From the NCBI GenBank assembly GCA_033063855.1, contig CP093831.1:14260001-14324000 (forward strand): DNA of 64,000 nucleotides. The letters are read 5' to 3'. Below are positions 13,492 through 24,377 of this stretch, in pieces (positions within the stretch are counted from its first letter, which is position 1; each line of letters starts with the position of its first letter). The notes below the pieces were generated by a model, which searched no databases, was not told where the DNA came from, and saw nothing but the letters and a program-made list of their open reading frames with translations. A program made the position numbers and the translations under genes. Source of the DNA: Smittia aterrima (lineage: Eukaryota; Arthropoda; Insecta; Diptera; Chironomidae).

Positions 13492-13917
13492 TCTTGTTGT
13501 TCCTTCTCCTTCGTTAAGCAAGAAAAAGATGATTTTAAATAAATAACTCAGACGCGACTTTAAAGCAACCGCACGTTGTGAAGTGTTGAACGTCAATGTG
13601 CGATGATGAAGATGGTTAGCACAACAAACGAGAATGTTAGTATGCTTCTAACGATCTGTGGCAAAACAGGATTCTTTCGATCATAAGAATGGACCATGTG
13701 AATAAAAAAAGAATATTATCAGTATTGGAGAACAATAAACCTGTTGGTCAGCGCGGCGCAGACGATCGACTAGTTTTAATCAATTGCGTCACTGAAATTG
13801 CAAGAAAATCAAAAAAGATTTTGATGTTTTCATATTTTTTTCATTTATTGAAGTGGAAAATTCAATTTCACAGAAACCCAAACGATGATGGTAATCGATG
13901 GAACAAGAGGAATCTGT
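13492..13917. other. Spacer between neprilysin copy 3 and RpS18
   Basis: Holds the 5' leader and promoter of neprilysin copy 3 and the short 3' UTR of RpS18. Both genes are on the minus strand. The open frame 13689-14036 on the plus strand runs into RpS18 antisense and is rejected as a gene. Confidence 0.6.
13844..13849 (-). promoter_or_regulatory. Polyadenylation signal of RpS18
   Basis: AATAAA on the minus strand about 70 nt after the RpS18 stop codon, followed on that strand by a T-rich stretch. Its position fits a short 3' UTR for a highly expressed gene. Confidence 0.6.
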
Positions 13918-14440
13918 TTACTTCTTCTTTGACACACCAACGGTACGACCGCGACGACCAGTTGTCTTTGTGTGTTGACCACGGACACGGAGTCCCCAGT
14001 AATGACGCATACCACGATGAGCACGGATCTTCTTGAGTCGCTCCAAATCTTCACGCAATTTCGAGTCAACCATTGAGGAAGTCAATTGAGCGAATTTACC
14101 GTCAATGATATCCTTTTGTCTATTCAAGAACCAATCAGGGATCTTGTATTGACGTGGGTTAGAGATGATTGTGACAATCTTCTCGACCTAAAAGTAATAA
14201 TAACGAACCGTTAGTTTTTTTCGCACTGTGTGCAATGTAAGATTGTCTTACCTCTTCTTCGGTACATTCTCCAGCGCGTTTGTTAAGATCAACATCAGCT
14301 TTCTTGAGAACGACGGACGAGTAACGACGACCGACACCCTTGATTGCTGTCATGGCGATTGGGACCTTGCGTTTACCATCAATGTTGGTACTCATGATAC
14401 GCAGGATATGCTGGAACTTTTCTGGTAGAACGAGCGACAT
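13918..14440 (-). CDS. RpS18: Small ribosomal subunit protein uS13 (S18)
   Basis: Two coding exons, 14252-14440 and 13918-14187, joined across a 64-nt intron in frame to 152 residues, the usual length of eukaryotic S18. It begins MSLVLPEKFQHILR and contains TAIKGVGRRYSSVVL, KIPDWFLNRQKD, RAHRGMRHYWGLRVRG and the basic C-terminus GRTVGVSKKK, all near-invariant in the family. The protein sits in the head of the 40S subunit and contacts the initiator tRNA region and the 60S subunit. An acceptor (TTTTTAG) about 12 nt before the ATG implies a 5'-UTR intron. A likely donor is GTGAGC at 14933, which would place a non-coding first exon near 14934-14980, as is common in ribosomal protein genes. Divergent from Wdr33. 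Confidence 0.97.
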
Positions 14441-15227
14441 CTCGGAGTTTTCTAAAAAGAAATGAAACGAGCTATTAGTGATCAGATATTCTCGTCAATA
14501 ATAAGATAACCTAAAATACAATAATTTCGTGAAATGTTTTAGACAAAAAGGAGTTTGCAATAATTTCTGCTGTGAATAGTTGATTGACACCGATTGATCT
14601 AATGAAATATGAAAGATGTTCATGTTTCAGTAATTTATGCAAAATATTTTAAAAAATTGTTATTTTGCCAAAAAAATAATTAAACTTGATATTTTAGTCT
14701 CTATTTCTTCAGATATCATAAAACGTTGGGTCTATTTCAAATAACTAACTTCTTGTCTATAACTTAGGATGAAGTTTAATGCATTTAAACTGCAGGAAAC
14801 ATGCAATTTTTAATAAATTAACTCACTTTTGCACGCTGGCTTCGAAAACTTCAGGAAAAAGAAAGAAAGCTTTCGGAGTTTCAAGCTTTGCACTGCAAAT
14901 GAATTCAAAGTGGTGAATATAAATGTTGCTCACCTTTACGAAGTGTTGCTCGGCTGTGCTAAGAATTGTTCAGTTTTTTATGCTTAAAATCGAAGAATTA
15001 TTTCACTTAAAATCGATTTATACCTAGAAAAGAGCATAAAACCAAAGCGGAAATATTTTAAACCTGTGAATAAACAGTCAGTCATTATTAGAAACGCTAA
15101 AACTACTGTGGAAAAGCTCGAGAACGTGTGGAAATTTTCGAGAAATGAAAAGCTAGCCAAAACGCGCATGAAAATATTTTTGTAATTTTCTTTTACTCAG
15201 CGTCGTTTAAAAATAAAGAAAGATATA
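14441..15227. promoter_or_regulatory. Divergent promoter region of RpS18 and Wdr33
   Basis: About 790 bases between two start codons pointing away from each other. The part next to RpS18 looks like its 5'-UTR intron (acceptor just above 14452, candidate donors at 14933 and near 14826). No snoRNA boxes convincing enough to call were seen in that intron. Confidence 0.5.
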
Positions 15228-18200
15228 ATGGAGTTTCCTCCTCCGGAAATGTCTATGCCACCTCCAAACTTCCAACCGCCAGGAATGGGAGGTTTTCATC
15301 AACCGCGTCCTTTTCATCCAAACTTTCATCACAAACCTTTCTACAAATCATATAATAAGCATGGAGGAATGCAAGTCCAGGACGATTTCGATGGTAAACG
15401 CCTCAGGAAAAGTGTGATGAGAAAAACAGTGGATTACAACTCATCAATTGTGAAAGCTCTACAAGTATTTCATTTTCTCAAGGTGTTTGTGACTTTGTTT
15501 TTATCAATTTTATTTCTCAACAGAATCGTGTCTGGCAGAGAGATCAACGTGATCGACGAGCTCTTCAACCAGAAAACAGTTATGTGTCTGAACTTATGCC
15601 GCCTTCAAGTTATTTAGAAAATCCAAGCAACGCTATCACAACACGATTCGTTAAAACGGCAACAAACAAAATGAGATGTCCAATTTTCACGTTAGCTTGG
15701 ACACCGGAAGGTCGAAGATTGATAACTGGCGCAAGCTCAGGAGAGTTCACTCTTTGGAACGGGTTAACATTCAACTTTGAAACAATTTTGCAAGTTAGTA
15801 TTTCTGTTTTCTTGCTTTTACTTCTAAGCATCTACAATGGAAATTACTTTTAGGCTCACACCGTGTCCGTTCGAGCGATGGTTTGGTCGCACAACGATAG
15901 CTGGATGGTGACGGGCGATCATAATGGAATCGTGAAGTACTGGCAGTCAAACATGAATCAGGCGGTCCAATTCCAAGCTCACAAGGAACCAATTAGAGGA
16001 ATAAGGTAGATTCATAAATTTATGTTTTATCCGATGAAATAAAGAAGTCGTTCACGTTCCCCCTCTTCTGACCCGTTTCCAATACCACTCGAGATATTAA
16101 AGCAAATAAAGATAAAACCGCGGTTATCTCAGATCTCACTAATATGACGAACGCAAGAACCCACATTAAGGATGATCGCGAAGCGCAATCGCTACTATTG
16201 CTGGCTGTTAATAAAATTTGAGCATTGATTCTGTGATAAAGCAATGTGATAACGAGAATCGATTTTTGAGAATAAAGACTTGGTCCAAAATTCTTATTTA
16301 ACGATAATCATAAGTTGAAATGCTTGTAAAATATCTGGAAATTCAAGTGAATAAATTTTTGGATATTTTTGTTGACACTAAGAAAAGTCTTTAATTCGTT
16401 TGCCGTGGACTTTCTCTAACCACCAGCTGTGAATTTCATCATGGGCTTCAAATAAAATATTGCGTCAAATTTTTTCTCTAGCTTTGAATTCTCTTTCAAG
16501 TTTTCCAACTTCAAATAAAATAAAGAAACCAAAACCTTATTCACAATTTCAACGACAAAATAAAATAAAATCAACATAAAGTTATCCTCTTTTCCCATAA
16601 ATTCATTAGCTTTTGTCCGACGGATACAAAGTTTGTCTCATGCAGCGACGATGGAACGTTAAGAATCTTCGATTTCCTTCGATGCCAGGAGGAACGTGTC
16701 ATGCGTGGACATGGAGCTGACGTTAAGTGTGTTCACTATCATCCCCAAAAGTCGTTGATCGTCTCCGGCAGCAAAGACAATCAACAACCAATTAAACTTT
16801 GGGATCCGAAATCAGGACAAGCTTTATCAACTCTGCATGCTCACAAATCTACCGTGATGGATTTAAAGTGGAATGATAATGGCAATTGGCTGATAACTGC
16901 TTCAAGAGATCATCTATTGAAGCTATTCGATCTGCGTAATCTGAAAGAAGAACTTCAAACTTTCCGAGGACATAAGAAAGAAGCGAGTGCTGTTACTTGG
17001 CATCCTGTTCACGAAGGACTCTTCACTTCAGGAGGCTCAGATGGTCAAATTCTTTTCTGGAATGTTGGGTAAGTCGTCAGTACATTCTTTTGAAGAATTC
17101 AATTTAAATTCTATAATCTTCTTACAGAACTGACAAGGAAATTGGTGGAATCGAAGCTGCTCATGAAAGCATCGTCTGGACATTAGCTTGGCATCCGATC
17201 GGCCATATTCTTTGTTCTGGATCGAATGATCACACGGTTAAGTTTTGGACCAGAAATCGACCAGGCGATCAGATGAGAGATAAATACAATTTGAATACTC
17301 TTCCTCCAAGTCTTGCGGGACTCGAAGATTATGAGATGGATGATCACATTATTCCTGGAATGGGAGGAATGAATGAAGATCGTCAAGAGTACAACGAACA
17401 GCAAACGAATGACCACGCGACACCAAACAATCAAACCAACGTCGCTCCAGATCTTGCAGCATCTGTTAATAGCAATGCTTTGATCCCTGGACTAGATCTT
17501 GATGTGTCCACAGTTCGTGATAAGAAAATTCTTCGACCTCCACCGAAAATATCTCAACAATCGGTTCAACCAAACTCAAATGTTGAATTAAACAGCAACC
17601 ATACTTACGGAATCACAGCTCACGATCCCGCTTCGATCTTAACTTGTGTTAAAGATATTGTCTCTAAAATGGTTCATAGACTTCCCGGTATCATTCCTAT
17701 CAATGACCTCAAGCCCGAGAAAATTCAAATCTACGGAAAGGAAATTGAAGTTCAAAGTAAGTTGAAATCTTTTCATATCAATCACATTGTTCTAACTCTA
17801 ATTTATCATCACGATAGCTGGCTCAAAACTTCATAAAGCGATTATGGAAGGATTTGATTCACTGCACACGTACATTCACTCCGGGGAAATTGAAGAACTG
17901 AACGACGTCATACCATTTGAAGATTTCGGGGATTACTCGGCAGAAGACTTCATTGAAGATCATGCGGTCGAAACTGTGGGTGATGAAGAAGACACTGGCG
18001 TTGATCCCAACAATCGTGAATATGATGACGATGAAGATGACTTCGAACCAAGTAATAAACGCTTCAGAAGTGATCACGACTCGTACGACAATGAAGAAAG
18101 CAACGACTATGATAGTAGATATGGACGTGATGGAATTCCTTCGCTATTGAACTTAAATGTTAATCCTCCTCGTCGTGGACAAGAAAAGAAAACTGTCGAC

Positions 18201-18350
18201 GAATCACCAATAGACTCGCCATGGGAATCTGGAAACTTTAACAACAACAATGGAGCTTTCGGCGGCAATCAGAACTCAAACAACAATCAGCAGCCCAACA
18301 AAGATCGTCGTGAGGGACGTAGAGGCAGTCGATGGTCTTCGCGACGTTAA
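15228..18350 (+). CDS. Wdr33: WDR33, pre-mRNA 3'-end processing factor (CPSF subunit)
   Basis: Six exons: 15228-15464, 15524-15793, 15854-16005, 16610-17068, 17128-17756, 17818-18350. They join in frame to 759 residues. A Pro-rich N-terminus is followed by the block FDGKRLRKSVMRKTVDYN, then seven or so WD40 repeats (for example TLAWTPEGRRLITGASSGEF, WDPKSGQALSTLHAHKS, TWHPVHEGLFTSGGSDG, AWHPIGHILCSGSNDHTVKFW). The C-terminal tail is acidic, then Asn/Gly/Arg-rich, ending in RRGSRWSSRR. In CPSF, WDR33 with CPSF30 reads the AAUAAA hexamer in the nucleus. The tail is short compared with the long collagen-like tail of vertebrate WDR33. Intron 3 is 604 nt, unlike the roughly 60-nt others. Confidence 0.95.
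16006..16609 (+). other. Wdr33: Long intron 3 of Wdr33
   Basis: 604 nt with GTAGAT donor and TTCATTAG acceptor. The intron phase fits (AG|C = Ser in ISFCPTDTKF). No nested gene or snoRNA could be supported. Confidence 0.7.
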
Positions 18351-18871
18351 CAACTCGACACATTTGATTTGATTCTCTTCAGATATGTCAGTTTTAAACT
18401 TGTTTATTAAAAATATTCTTGAAAAGAAAGAAACGCCGAAAAGCTTTTTCTGTTCAATTACAAACGCTTGTTTGATAAACCGGCACTCAATTAAAGCGGT
18501 CGAGTTTGAAGTGTACAAGCTGATAATGCAAAAACAAATAGGATAACACAATAGACACGACGTCTGAATTACACTTTTTTGTAATGATTTCATAATCGAC
18601 TCTAGTCGGATGTCACTTTCAAAAAATTATTGTGATCGATTTATTTCAGTTCAGATATTTTTCTTTTGTTTAAAACTTCCTTTGGTGACTAACTAGGGAG
18701 AAGTGAAATAGTAATTTTTGCCTTATCGACTAATCTCTAACGTAAAGATTGATTGGTCTTGTGATCGAGTGTTTTCTGCACTTGAAACTTTTCAGCGAAT
18801 TATAGCTTCTGACATATTCTTCAGTAGACTACAAGCTCAGCTAGCAAGCAGTCGCAAGAAAAATTTAGAAA
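18351..18871. other. Spacer between Wdr33 and neprilysin copy 4
   Basis: Holds the Wdr33 3' UTR and the promoter and leader of neprilysin copy 4. A TCAGT initiator-like sequence lies near 18831, about 40 nt before the ATG; this is only suggestive. No other gene is seen. Confidence 0.5.
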
Positions 18872-21484
18872 ATGGAGCACGAGTAAGCAAATAGAATTGT
18901 TCAAATATTTTGTCAATGATCGACGTAATAATTTTCTTCTTCATAGCAAGAAGGGTCGAACAACGCTCGAAAAGACGTTGATTATCTTCAGTGTAATTTT
19001 TGGATTAGCGACGATTGGATTATTGGCAGGATTGATAGTTGTTCTCGTGAAAGATAATGGATCAGATCTCGATGAAATTTGCCTGACTCAAGGTTGCATT
19101 GAAGAATCATCGTCTGTCCTCTCGAAGATGAACTTAGAAGCAGATCCGTAATAACCTTCATTGCAATTCACCATTTGTTTCTTATCTAATCTTTTGAACA
19201 ATTTTTTTGTCATCCTCAGATGTGAAGACTTTTATGAGTATGCCTGCGGTACATTCGTAAAAGTAGATACTTCAATTGTCAAGTGCTTGCTTGTTATTAA
19301 CTTAAACCTTTTAACAGGACTCTGTGATTCCTGATGACAAGACTCAAATCACCTCCTTCAGTGTGATTGAGAATCAATTGAAAGAACAATTGAGAGTGAT
19401 CGTTCAAGAACCAATTGCCGCAAATGAGATCGCTCCATTCCAGAACGTGAAGAAAATGTACAATTCATGTTTGAATTCCGCGGAACTCGACACTCTCGAC
19501 GCTCAGCCCCTTAATGATGTTTTGGCTACTTCAGTGGGAGGATGGCCGGTAGTAGTCGGATCTACGTGGCAACCAAACGGTTGGACATGGGAAAACTCTG
19601 TCGCAAGTGCCGTTTCATACGGATACTCTGCGAGCTATTTCTTTTCGTTTTCGGTTCAAACCGACAGCAAAAACACTTCAAAACGAATCATTCGAGTGGG
19701 TAAATCAAATTTTTGATCGAATCGCATTATCAAATATTTTCTCCACGACAAATTTAATATAGATCGATCAAACGAGTTTGGGACTTAGCCGTGAATACCT
19801 TATCGAAGGGCTTGAAGAGCCTTTTGTTGCCGCTTATCATGCTTACCAAGTTGACTTAGCTGAACTTTTAGGTGCTACAAGAGCACTCGCCGTAACTGAT
19901 ATGAAAGATGTTTTAGATTTTGAAACACAACTGGCAACGGTGAGACGATAGCGAGAAGGTTTTTAAGGGAATATTTCTTCACACTTTCTATCTAATAGAT
20001 TTCTATGGCTCGCGAAGATCGACGTGACGCTGAAGCTTTGTACAATGAGAGAACCATTGCCCAGTTGAATGCTGCTTATCCTTACATCAATTGGCTTACA
20101 TACTTCAATAATATTCTTCCTGATGGAGTCGATTTGACATTGACTGACACTGTCGTCGTTGGAGCTTTAAGTTTCTTCGAAAAATTGGGAGATACGATTG
20201 CAAGTGTACAACCACGAGTTCTCGCTAATTATGTTGCATGGAGACAAGTTGTTACATCAGTTCCATATCTCTCGAGTCGCCTCAGAGAACGCCGTCAAGC
20301 TTACGTCAGTCAAACTACTGGAACAACTGTTTCGAATCCGAGATGGCTCGATTGCGTTGATACAACTCTCGGCTTCTATCCTCATGCCTTTGGAGCACTT
20401 TACGTCCGCAAACACTTCAAGGAAGACTCTAAACAAATGGCTTTGGATATGGTTAACAACATCAAAGACGAGTTCAAAGAAATCCTTAAAGAAATTGACT
20501 GGATGGACGAAAAAACAAAGGAAGGTGCAACAGCAAAGGCGGGAACTATTTCAGAACAAATTGGATACGCTGATGAGTTGACTGACGATGCTAAGCTCAC
20601 AGAATATTACAATCTTTTCCCGGTTACAATCGACGAAACAAAATATTTCGAGAATGTTTTCAAGCTCAATGTCGCATCTACAAACAGAAACAACCGCAGA
20701 CTTCGCGATGCTGTCGATAAGAACGAATGGCCAGCATTTGTTACACCAGCAATCGTCAACGCGTTCTACTCGTCAATTGAGAACAGCATCAAGTTCCCAG
20801 CAGGAATCCTTCAAGGAGCTTTCTTCAACGCTCAACGGCCTCAATACATGAATTATGGTGGAATCGGATTCGTTATTGGACATGAAATCACTCACGGTAA
20901 GAAAATGAGATAACTTTGATCTTCAAATAATAAACTTTCTTTTTAAAGGATTTGACGATCAAGGTAGTCAATACGATGCCTCTGGAAACTTGCAGAACTG
21001 GTGGGAAGATGCAACAAGAACTGCTTACTTGGAGAAGGCTAAATGCATTATCGACCAATATGCTGGCTACGTCGAACCTCTTACCGGTCTCAATTTGAAT
21101 GGAATCAACACTCAAGGAGAAAATATTGCTGACAATGGTAAGAAGAGAAGCAAACTGCATCAAACATTTTCTAACATCTTAATTTTTAAAGGTGGAATCA
21201 AGGAATCTTACCTCGCTTACAACAGATGGGCTAAGAATAATCCTGAAAAGAAAATGCCTGGAATCGATTTATCGCAACAACAAATGTTCTGGGTCGCTGC
21301 CGCTCAAGTTTGGTGTAGCAATCTTCGCGAGGAACAAATGAAGAACAGAGTCACGACTGGAGTTCACTCTCCTGGACAATTCAGAGTCATTGGACCGATG
21401 AGCAACTCAAAAGAATTCGCTGGTGATTTTAATTGTGCTGCTGGAAGCAAAATGAATCCAGTCGCAAAGTGTGAAGTTTGGTAG
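18872..21484 (+). CDS. Neprilysin-like M13 metallopeptidase, membrane-anchored (copy 4, complete)
   Basis: Eight exons: 18872-18882, 18947-19147, 19220-19262, 19318-19695, 19763-19939, 19999-20896, 20949-21137, 21192-21484. They join in frame to 729 residues. The cytosolic tail is only about 14 residues (MEHDKKGRTTLEKT), followed by a transmembrane helix (about 15-39) and the M13 ectodomain: PCEDFYEYACG, VGGWPVV, NAFYSSIENSI, HEITH (565-569), ENIADNG (Glu about 627), VHSP and CEVW. Zinc and catalytic residues are intact. It lies opposite in strand to copies 1-3. The 898-nt exon 6 equals three fused exons of copy 3, while an extra intron (21138-21191) interrupts the codon after ADN. That 54-nt intron is a multiple of three and free of stops. 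AATAAA at 21519-21524 follows the stop by 35 nt. Confidence 0.94.
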
Positions 21485-21763
21485 ACGATTTGATCTTGAA
21501 ATTATTTGATATCCAAACAATAAAGACTTTTCTCTCTTAAAATTTAAGTGTTTTTTATGAAAAAGCTCCGCGAAAGCTTTTAATTGAGCTTTCAAGCAAG
21601 TGACGGAGAGTTCTCGTGACGTCAAGATAAGAATGACGAAAAAAAAATTGCTTTCTGCAAATAAATGAGAATATTCTCATTCAGTTTACTGTTACTCGCT
21701 ATCGCGTATTAACCGAATAAAAACACTTCCCAAATAAATATGAAAAGTTAAAGAAATTTTGTG

Positions 21764-23705
21764 ATGAACATGCAAGATTTAAACTCATTTGCAATTTCTG
21801 GGCAAACACCAATGAATCGGTCAACTTCGCAGATCATCAATGATCTTTACGATATTGATTCAATATCTTTGAACTCTGGAATTTCGAGTGTGGTTGACTC
21901 AGAGTTCATGGCGTCAGAAATAAGAAGATTGGAGTTACGAAGAGCAGAGCAAATTGATCAACCGGTTGTTGAGACTACAAATAATCAAATAAACGTACAA
22001 ATCAGCGTGATTAATTCCGGCAAGTTTCTGGATTTAGCTGTTTCGTTATCTTATCGGATAATTATTGCAAGTTAACAATTAAATTTTGTTTTTCAGTGCA
22101 AGAACCTAATCAAATGGCTAGCCGAACTATCGACGACATTCTTTCGAGAATTGATTATATGTCAGTTCCTAGAAAAGAAAGAAATCGATCGAGCTTGAAG
22201 AGAAAAGTTTGCAATATAAAAGCTTTAAGTTTTCTGATTGCTTTTATTGTAATATTCATTGGACTGACAGTTGGTCTAACCATTTACTTCATGAAATATA
22301 AAGCTGATGTCAATGATGGTGATCGTTATTTTGACGATACGACTCTAAGTCCACCTTTCTCTTCTTCAACGGAATCTAAGCTCCCTACAACCACAGAAAC
22401 AAGCTCGTCCTCCTCGAGCACTACCTCAACCACCTCAGTAATCACAACCACGACTGAAACTGCTCAAATATCTTCTCAATATTTTGATAGAAAATCTTGG
22501 AACACAACAAACAGATTAGGAAAGAGAAAACTTTATCGACCGATTGAGCGGATTATCATTCTCGATACTCAAACAAATTCCTGCGATGACATTCAAAGTT
22601 GCAAAGATTTTGTCCGCCAACGACAAATTTCAACTTATGCACAAAGTTACATGGGTCAAAGTCTCGATGATATTCAAGAAAATTTATTGATTGCCCAAGA
22701 TGGTTCAATGTTTGAAGGACGAGGGTTTTCTTATGAGGGACAACACACATTTGACGCATGTGAAACTTCTTACAACACAGCTCTTGGTATCAGCTTCATT
22801 GGAAACTACACAACACAAAATTTAACTGAGAAACAAGAAGAATCTTTCAATTATTTTGTTCAAGAGTTCATTGCTGATGGTAAGGTCATGGAAGATTACA
22901 AACTTTATTTCCACGAGCAGCTCTCGGGACTGAAAGCTTTCTCACACGGAGTTCTCTCTAACAATGTAAAAACGTGGCATAATTGGCAAAAAAGTAAATT
23001 ATGCAATACAGCCAAATCGACAAAACTAAAGTTTGTTTTTGACAGCTCCCAACTTGATTAGAAAACGTGATTGGCGAAAAGTTTTGGGAACTGGTTTAGA
23101 TCTGTTCATACTTCGTGAGAAAAACAAAGTTGTTGTTAGTCATTCGGGAACCCCCAAATGCTCTAATCTGGTAAAATTTATTATGAATTGATAAGATTCT
23201 GAATTTTTAAGGATCATTTGCTTTTAGGAAAAATGCACTGAAATTGTTCAAGAAAGACAAATTATCGACAAGGAAAAATGGGGAGACATCAAGCACAATT
23301 TTATTTTCGCTGGAGATGATTTTATATTCGAAGGAAGAAGTTTCGATGTCGCTCATATTTTAAGTAAGATTTATAAAGTAATCTGTTGAAGCTGCTGTTG
23401 AAGCTTAAAATTGATTTACGATTCAAGATAAAGGACTAGAAATTTTATTCATCGGAGACTTTACTGAAGAGCCCCCATCTAAACAAATTATAGACCGATT
23501 CGAAGAGTTTCTTCAATACGCTCTTGATCTAGGGAAACTTACGAAAGACTTCTCGCTTTACGGAGAAAGACAGTTTGACGAGAGCACGTCAAGTCCTGGT
23601 GATAAACTTTTTGAGATGTTACAGCAGCCTCCATTTGATGCTCACTTTAATGTCAACACAACCCACGTAATTCCAGATTATAGAGAAAATTTTGGTCGGA
23701 AATAA
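21764..23705 (+). CDS. Membrane peptidoglycan-recognition protein with two PGRP domains (PGRP-LC/LF type)
   Basis: Five exons: 21764-22019, 22097-22993, 23046-23170, 23228-23363, 23428-23705, giving 563 residues in frame. The first junction uses a GC-AG intron (GCAAGT at 22020). Layout: a cytosolic region of about 127 residues with no signal peptide; a RHIM-like core VQISVIN at 78-84; a basic RKERNRSSLKRK patch; a transmembrane helix (about 128-151); a Thr/Ser-rich stalk; then two PGRP folds (roughly 235-385 and 390-560). Both have the structural Cys pair (NSCDDIQSC; PKCSNLEKC) and the EGR(G/S)F and SFIGNY/LFIGDF blocks. Amidase zinc ligands are lost: domain 1 has LDTQ where the first His should be; domain 2 keeps SHSG but has YGER and TSSPG in place of the later His and Cys. 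It should bind peptidoglycan or modulate the IMD pathway without cleaving it. Confidence 0.88.
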
Positions 23706-23706
23706 A
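23701..23706 (+). promoter_or_regulatory. Polyadenylation hexamer overlapping the PGRP stop codon
   Basis: AATAAA includes the TAA stop (23703-23705) and is followed by a T-rich stretch, TGTTTTTTCTTG. If used, the 3' UTR would be only about 20 nt. I see no other AATAAA close downstream. Confidence 0.4.
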
Positions 23707-24377
23707 AGTCAAATGTTTTTTCTTGCGTAATGAGTTTTCCCATGTTTTTATTTTTCATTATGTATCAACCATCAATCAAATGCAAAACACGAAACTTGTC
23801 ATAAAAGAGAAAGGAAAAATTACAAGATTTTCCTCGTCAATTTGTTTGCTAGTTCTGCGTTTCTGCAAATATATATTTTCATCTCGTTATCTGAAGAGAG
23901 AGAGATTTTTCTGTTCGTGAGTGCATTTCCTTCTTTCAATGTGTGATCGCAAGTTTTGTTTAGTTACATTTCAGTTTAATTAAATTATGCATTTTTTTGT
24001 TTTCCATTCACTTGATTTCTTGGCTTACAAGAAACATATTTTGCGCTGCGTCTCGTCAGCGATAATAGAAATCCATTAAGTTTTGTTTTTTCATTACTCT
24101 AATTTTGTTTAGTTAGTACAACTGAAGATGCTAACTCTTTGTCGGCGCTAACTGTTCCGGCACAGAAAATTTCAATGATTTTTTTTTTGTTGGTTTTAAA
24201 GAGATTTTTTTTCATCGGAATTATTTTTCATGTCCACGCGTCTTCTTAGCTACTTGAATTTGTAGAATTTTAAATTATTTGAAGATTTTTTTGTTTCGGT
24301 GTTTCAGGGAGGATTTGTTTCAAAGACGATTTGGTAGTGAGAAAAGAGTGTCATCAAAGTGGTACCAAGGGCAGTAT
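23706..24377. other. Tail-to-tail spacer of the PGRP gene and bel
   Basis: About 670 AT-rich bases between converging genes, mostly T-rich on the plus strand. Probably the long 3' UTR of bel. No gene seen. Confidence 0.6.

Noticed and set aside
13689..14428. Plus-strand open frames over RpS18 (13689-14036 and 14228-14428)
   Set aside because: They are antisense shadows of RpS18 exons with no start context or family features.
16006..16609. Possible snoRNA in the long Wdr33 intron (GATGA-like and CTGA-like words)
   Set aside because: No properly spaced C and D boxes with a closing stem could be found.
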